DNA of 24,950 nt from Lawsonibacter sp. (GTDB lineage: Bacteria > Bacillota > Clostridia > Oscillospirales > Oscillospiraceae): positions 1 through 24,950 of the forward strand of contig JAAWNI010000006.1 of the NCBI GenBank assembly GCA_022798855.1, written 5' to 3'. The notes beneath the pieces were generated by a model. That model worked only from the letters and a program-made list of their open reading frames with translations, made no database searches and was not told where the DNA came from. Within the stretch, counting starts at the first letter, position 1. The number at the start of each line of letters is the position of its first letter. Shown here in pieces: positions 22,701 through 24,950 of the stretch. A program made the translations under genes and the position numbers.

Positions 22701-24434
22701 TCAGCCTACAAATTCCGCATTCCTGAATATCCAGTTTCCGTTTCTGGATACCTCAACATTCGCTACTACATCCTGATTAACCAGGGCCTTAAAAACGTAA
22801 TAATACAGGGGGCAGGCGGGCAGCTCCTCCATAAGAATACCCTCGCATTCAGTCCACAGCTGGTCACGCTCCGCCCCCTGGGCGGCCATGGCGGCCTGAT
22901 AGGTATCTTCAAAGGGCTTTTGCCCGGGGTTCAGCGTATGGTCGTGGGGGGCGCTGGCATCCTCGGCATACCGCCACTGCGCCATACACCCGGAGTCCAG
23001 CTTAAACTGCTTGACCATCTGGCTCGCGTCATAGTATCCAGCAGACCAGCCGGACAGGCTGATATCGAACTTTCCTTCCCGCTTGGTCTGGAGCGCCACA
23101 TTTTTGTCCTCATTGCGCAGCTGGACTTCAATGTTTAAGTTTTCTTTCCACATCTGCTGAATTGCTTCACATACCTTTTTGTCGCTTTCACCGGTATAAT
23201 ACAGCAGCTCCAGCTTGGGGAAGCCCTCGCCGTTGGGGAAGCCTGCCTCGGCCAACAGGGCCTGCGCCGCCTCGATGTCAGCGGAGTCGGGGGCTATGCC
23301 GTAGGCGGGCTCAGGCAGGCCGCGGGAATCCACGGTGCGGTAGGAGGAGCCGTCTGTCTTTTGCGTCGTGGTGGGAAGGAAGCCGCTGGCGGGTGTTTCA
23401 CCGGAGCGGGTGATCTGGTCGGTAATTTGTTTTCGGTTGATTGACAATGTAAGGGCGCGCCGCACCAGCACATTGTCCACCACTTCCCGGTCTACATTAA
23501 AGTCCAGATATTTGGTTCCGGTGATGGGGCTGATAATCAGGTTGGGGTCTTCTGCCAGCAGCTTGGGCACTTCCTCTGCGGGAATTACCTCGGTGCAGTG
23601 AATCTCGCCGGCCTTGTAGCCCTGAAGGGAGGTATTTTCATCATTGACCATAATGGCTTTAATTCCAGGCATTTTGATGGAATCAGCATCGTAATAGGCA
23701 TCATTTTTCACCATCAGAATGTGGGAGCCGATCTGGTATTCGGCCAGCTTGAAGGGGCCGTTGCAGATAAAGGTCTCGGGGCGTTTTTCCCAGCCCTCGC
23801 CCTGGTCCACTGATTTTTTGTTGACTGGGCAATATATGTCGGCGGAAATTCTCTGAATAAAGAATGGAGCCGGATTTTTAAGCACCACTTCAAATGTGTC
23901 GTCGTCCAGGGCCCGCGCCATAACGCCATCGGCGGTCCCTGTGCCGGCTAAATACTCAGCCGCGCCCACCACGTAGTCGGTCACGCCGGCGGCGGAGGGG
24001 GAGGCTACAGCGGGATCGCACATACGCTTCCAGGTATACTCGAAATCGTGGGCAGTGAGCGGGGTTCCGTCGGACCAATTACTCTTCCTCAGGTGGAACG
24101 TATAGGTAAGGCCGTCATCGGAAACATCCCAGCGCTCGGCGACGCCGGGCTCGATTCCATCTTGAACCTGTTTCGTCAGGCCTTCAAACATAGAGATCGT
24201 GATATACTCCGAAATAGTCTCGGAGCTAAGGGTGGGGTCCCACGTTTTCGGCTCAGCCCCCATATTCCAAACCATGTACTGGAGCTGGTCCTCCGGCTGG
24301 CCGGGCTGGTTTGGCTGCGGGCCGCCGGCAGGATTGGATGTGTTGGATGGGGCGGGCTGTCCGCCGCAGCCGGCCAGCAGCGATCCCATCATGGCGATGG
24401 ACAAAATGGCGGATAACAGTTTGCGTTGTTTCAT
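22701..24434 (-). CDS. oppA: Oligopeptide-binding lipoprotein OppA (SBP family 5)
   Basis: A 577-residue extracellular solute-binding lipoprotein. The signal peptide MKQRKLLSAILSIAMMG ends in the lipobox LLAGC with the lipidated Cys at position 23, followed by a Gly/Pro/Asn/Ser-rich tether. The mature protein has SBP-family-5 features: AEPKTWDPTLSSE, ITISMFEGL near the N-terminus, RWDVSDDGLTYTFHLRKSNWSDGTPLTAHDFEYTWKR (described here only in part), and a C-terminal segment CPLYYYVFKALVNQDV. The ATG at 24434 has GGAGG 4 bases upstream; a GTG eight codons earlier is not preferred. First gene of the locus; a terminator follows it. Which peptides bind cannot be read from sequence. Confidence 0.95.
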   Translation of the reverse strand: MKQRKLLSAILSIAMMGSLLAGCGGQPAPSNTSNPAGGPQPNQPGQPEDQLQYMVWNMGAEPKTWDPTLSSETISEYITISMFEGLTKQVQDGIEPGVAERWDVSDDGLTYTFHLRKSNWSDGTPLTAHDFEYTWKRMCDPAVASPSAAGVTDYVVGAAEYLAGTGTADGVMARALDDDTFEVVLKNPAPFFIQRISADIYCPVNKKSVDQGEGWEKRPETFICNGPFKLAEYQIGSHILMVKNDAYYDADSIKMPGIKAIMVNDENTSLQGYKAGEIHCTEVIPAEEVPKLLAEDPNLIISPITGTKYLDFNVDREVVDNVLVRRALTLSINRKQITDQITRSGETPASGFLPTTTQKTDGSSYRTVDSRGLPEPAYGIAPDSADIEAAQALLAEAGFPNGEGFPKLELLYYTGESDKKVCEAIQQMWKENLNIEVQLRNEDKNVALQTKREGKFDISLSGWSAGYYDASQMVKQFKLDSGCMAQWRYAEDASAPHDHTLNPGQKPFEDTYQAAMAAQGAERDQLWTECEGILMEELPACPLYYYVFKALVNQDVVANVEVSRNGNWIFRNAEFVG

Positions 24435-24644
24435 AAAACCTCCATTTCTTTTCTCCACTCTCAGAACACCTGATGTTTAAAAGAGGACAGGCGGGCAAAG
24501 GGTCGTTTTCATACATAAACACTGAAATAAGTATTTATTTTTGCTTTGATGTCTATTCATTTGTGTGTTCAAACGAGTGAAAGCTTAAAAGCGATTTACA
24601 TTGCAATGTTCATGCGCCTGTTTACCTCGTTAGATATGAAGAGC

Positions 24645-24682
24645 AAAAATTGTGCCAAATATTTTTGAATGGCACAATTTTT
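24645..24682. terminator. 13-bp AT-rich hairpin, probable bidirectional terminator
   Basis: AAAAATTGTGCCA (24645-24657) pairs with TGGCACAATTTTT (24670-24682) around a 12-base loop, and both strands carry T runs after the stem. It may terminate a transcript entering from the right edge on the - strand, insulating oppA. A regulator binding site is the alternative, since GTGCCA/TGGCAC is itself a protein-like half-site pair. Confidence 0.6.
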
Positions 24683-24804
24683 TATACTGGCGGATAATGG
24701 ACGTTTTTGTATAATTTTTGACAAAACACGAATTGTTCAGCGGCTAATCGCAGTTGAATTTACATTATTTTACTTTCAATTGGTTATTTATTTTTATTTA
24801 TCAA

Positions 24805-24857
24805 CCTAAATGTAGATTTTTTTGTCGAACTATGGTATAGTAAAAAATACATTTAGG
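24805..24857 (+). promoter_or_regulatory. Extended -10 promoter flanked by a 10-bp perfect inverted repeat
   Basis: An extended -10 TGG-TATAGT lies at 24833-24841, with no strong -35. CCTAAATGTA (24805-24814) and TACATTTAGG (24848-24857) are perfect inverse repeats placed symmetrically on either side, with the right arm starting about where transcription would begin. This is the layout of an autorepressed promoter driving a + strand gene off the window. Confidence 0.5.
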
Positions 24858-24870
24858 CGCCGTTTGAAAA

Positions 24871-24950
24871 ATGGAAATGTGCACAATGGTGAGGAATTTT
24901 TTCACCAGACAAACACAATTTTTCGCAGGAATACTGGATGTATTTCAAGA
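24871..24950 (+). CDS. Possible start of a divergent gene, truncated by the window edge
   Basis: Downstream of the + strand promoter a frame opens at ATG 24871 (in-frame ATGs also at 24877 and 24886) and stays open to the end, reading MVRNFFTRQTQFFAG from the third ATG. None has a good ribosome binding site. An alternative start is ATG 24938, with AGGA 7 bases upstream. A further inverse repeat TGGTGA (24887-24892) with TCACCA (24902-24907) lies in this region. The coding claim is weak; a divergent regulator gene would fit the context. Confidence 0.25.
   Translation, partial: MEMCTMVRNFFTRQTQFFAGILDVFQ

Larger units (their letters stand above)
24435..24950. other. AT-rich regulatory region upstream of oppA
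   Basis: A 516-base stretch with no complete gene, much richer in AT than the rest. It should hold the oppA promoter on the - strand, but I found no convincing -35/-10 pair. Near oppA an inverse repeat AAATAA-GTAT-TTATTT (24525-24540) is present but low in complexity. The outer half holds the hairpin, promoter, inverted repeats and possible gene start listed separately. Confidence 0.6.

Noticed and set aside
24435..24600. T-box, riboswitch or CodY-type site upstream of oppA
   Set aside because: I could not find a specifier/antiterminator layout, a conserved aptamer core or a CodY-like palindrome; only simple AT-rich repeats.
24718..24748. TTGACA followed by GCTAAT on the + strand as a promoter
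   Set aside because: Spacing is 19 bases and the -10 is poor; the extended -10 at 24833-24841 is the better candidate.
1..24950. CRISPR array, tRNA, rRNA or insertion sequence
   Set aside because: The repeats are palindromic, irregularly spaced and intergenic, not direct repeats with spacers; no cloverleaf or transposase frame was seen.

Overview
The window looks like a chromosomal segment from a GC-rich, low-redundancy Clostridia genome, most likely Oscillospiraceae (Flavonifractor/Lawsonibacter/Intestinimonas-like). This rests on the DUF512 radical SAM - der - plsY - gpsA gene order, strong AGGAGG-type ribosome binding sites, CTG/GCC-rich codons in the housekeeping genes and abundant short palindromic intergenic elements starting TGTAGGG. 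The placement is by pattern recognition only; no search was run.

Layout. Bases 1-2551 lie on the + strand: the 3' part of valS, then a ferredoxin-tailed aldo/keto reductase ending in a strong terminator. Everything from 2568 to 24434 lies on the - strand. Bases 2568-12312 are ordinary housekeeping DNA: an unrecognised 375-residue protein; an AlaX-type tRNA-editing protein, thymidylate kinase and a small OB-fold-like protein; the block DUF512 radical SAM protein - der - plsY - gpsA; and the pair def-yaaA. The gaps between these genes are filled with two families of hairpin-paired repeats.

Bases 12831-24434 are an accessory peptide-utilisation locus, visibly richer in AT than the housekeeping part. 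In transcription order it reads: oppA lipoprotein, a terminator-like attenuator, oppB, oppC (with an unusually large external loop), oppD (TTG start), oppF, a fold-type II PLP enzyme, a 34-codon mini-ORF, a cytoplasmic transglutaminase-like cysteine hydrolase, an M55 D-aminopeptidase (DppA-like), a 40-codon mini-ORF, a second fold-type II PLP enzyme of the D-cysteine desulfhydrase/ACC deaminase family, and an M19 dipeptidase. Genes are spaced by overlaps or short gaps, which suggests one transcript. The best reading is an import-trim-deaminate pathway for peptides that contain D-amino acids or modified residues: OppABCDF imports, the hydrolases cut, and the two PLP enzymes eliminate ammonia or sulfide from released residues. 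The true substrate is not shown by the sequence.

The last 516 bases (24435-24950) are AT-rich and hold a long hairpin, a + strand extended -10 promoter bracketed by a perfect 10-bp inverted repeat, and possibly the first codons of a divergent gene that runs off the window, a natural place for a regulator of the locus.
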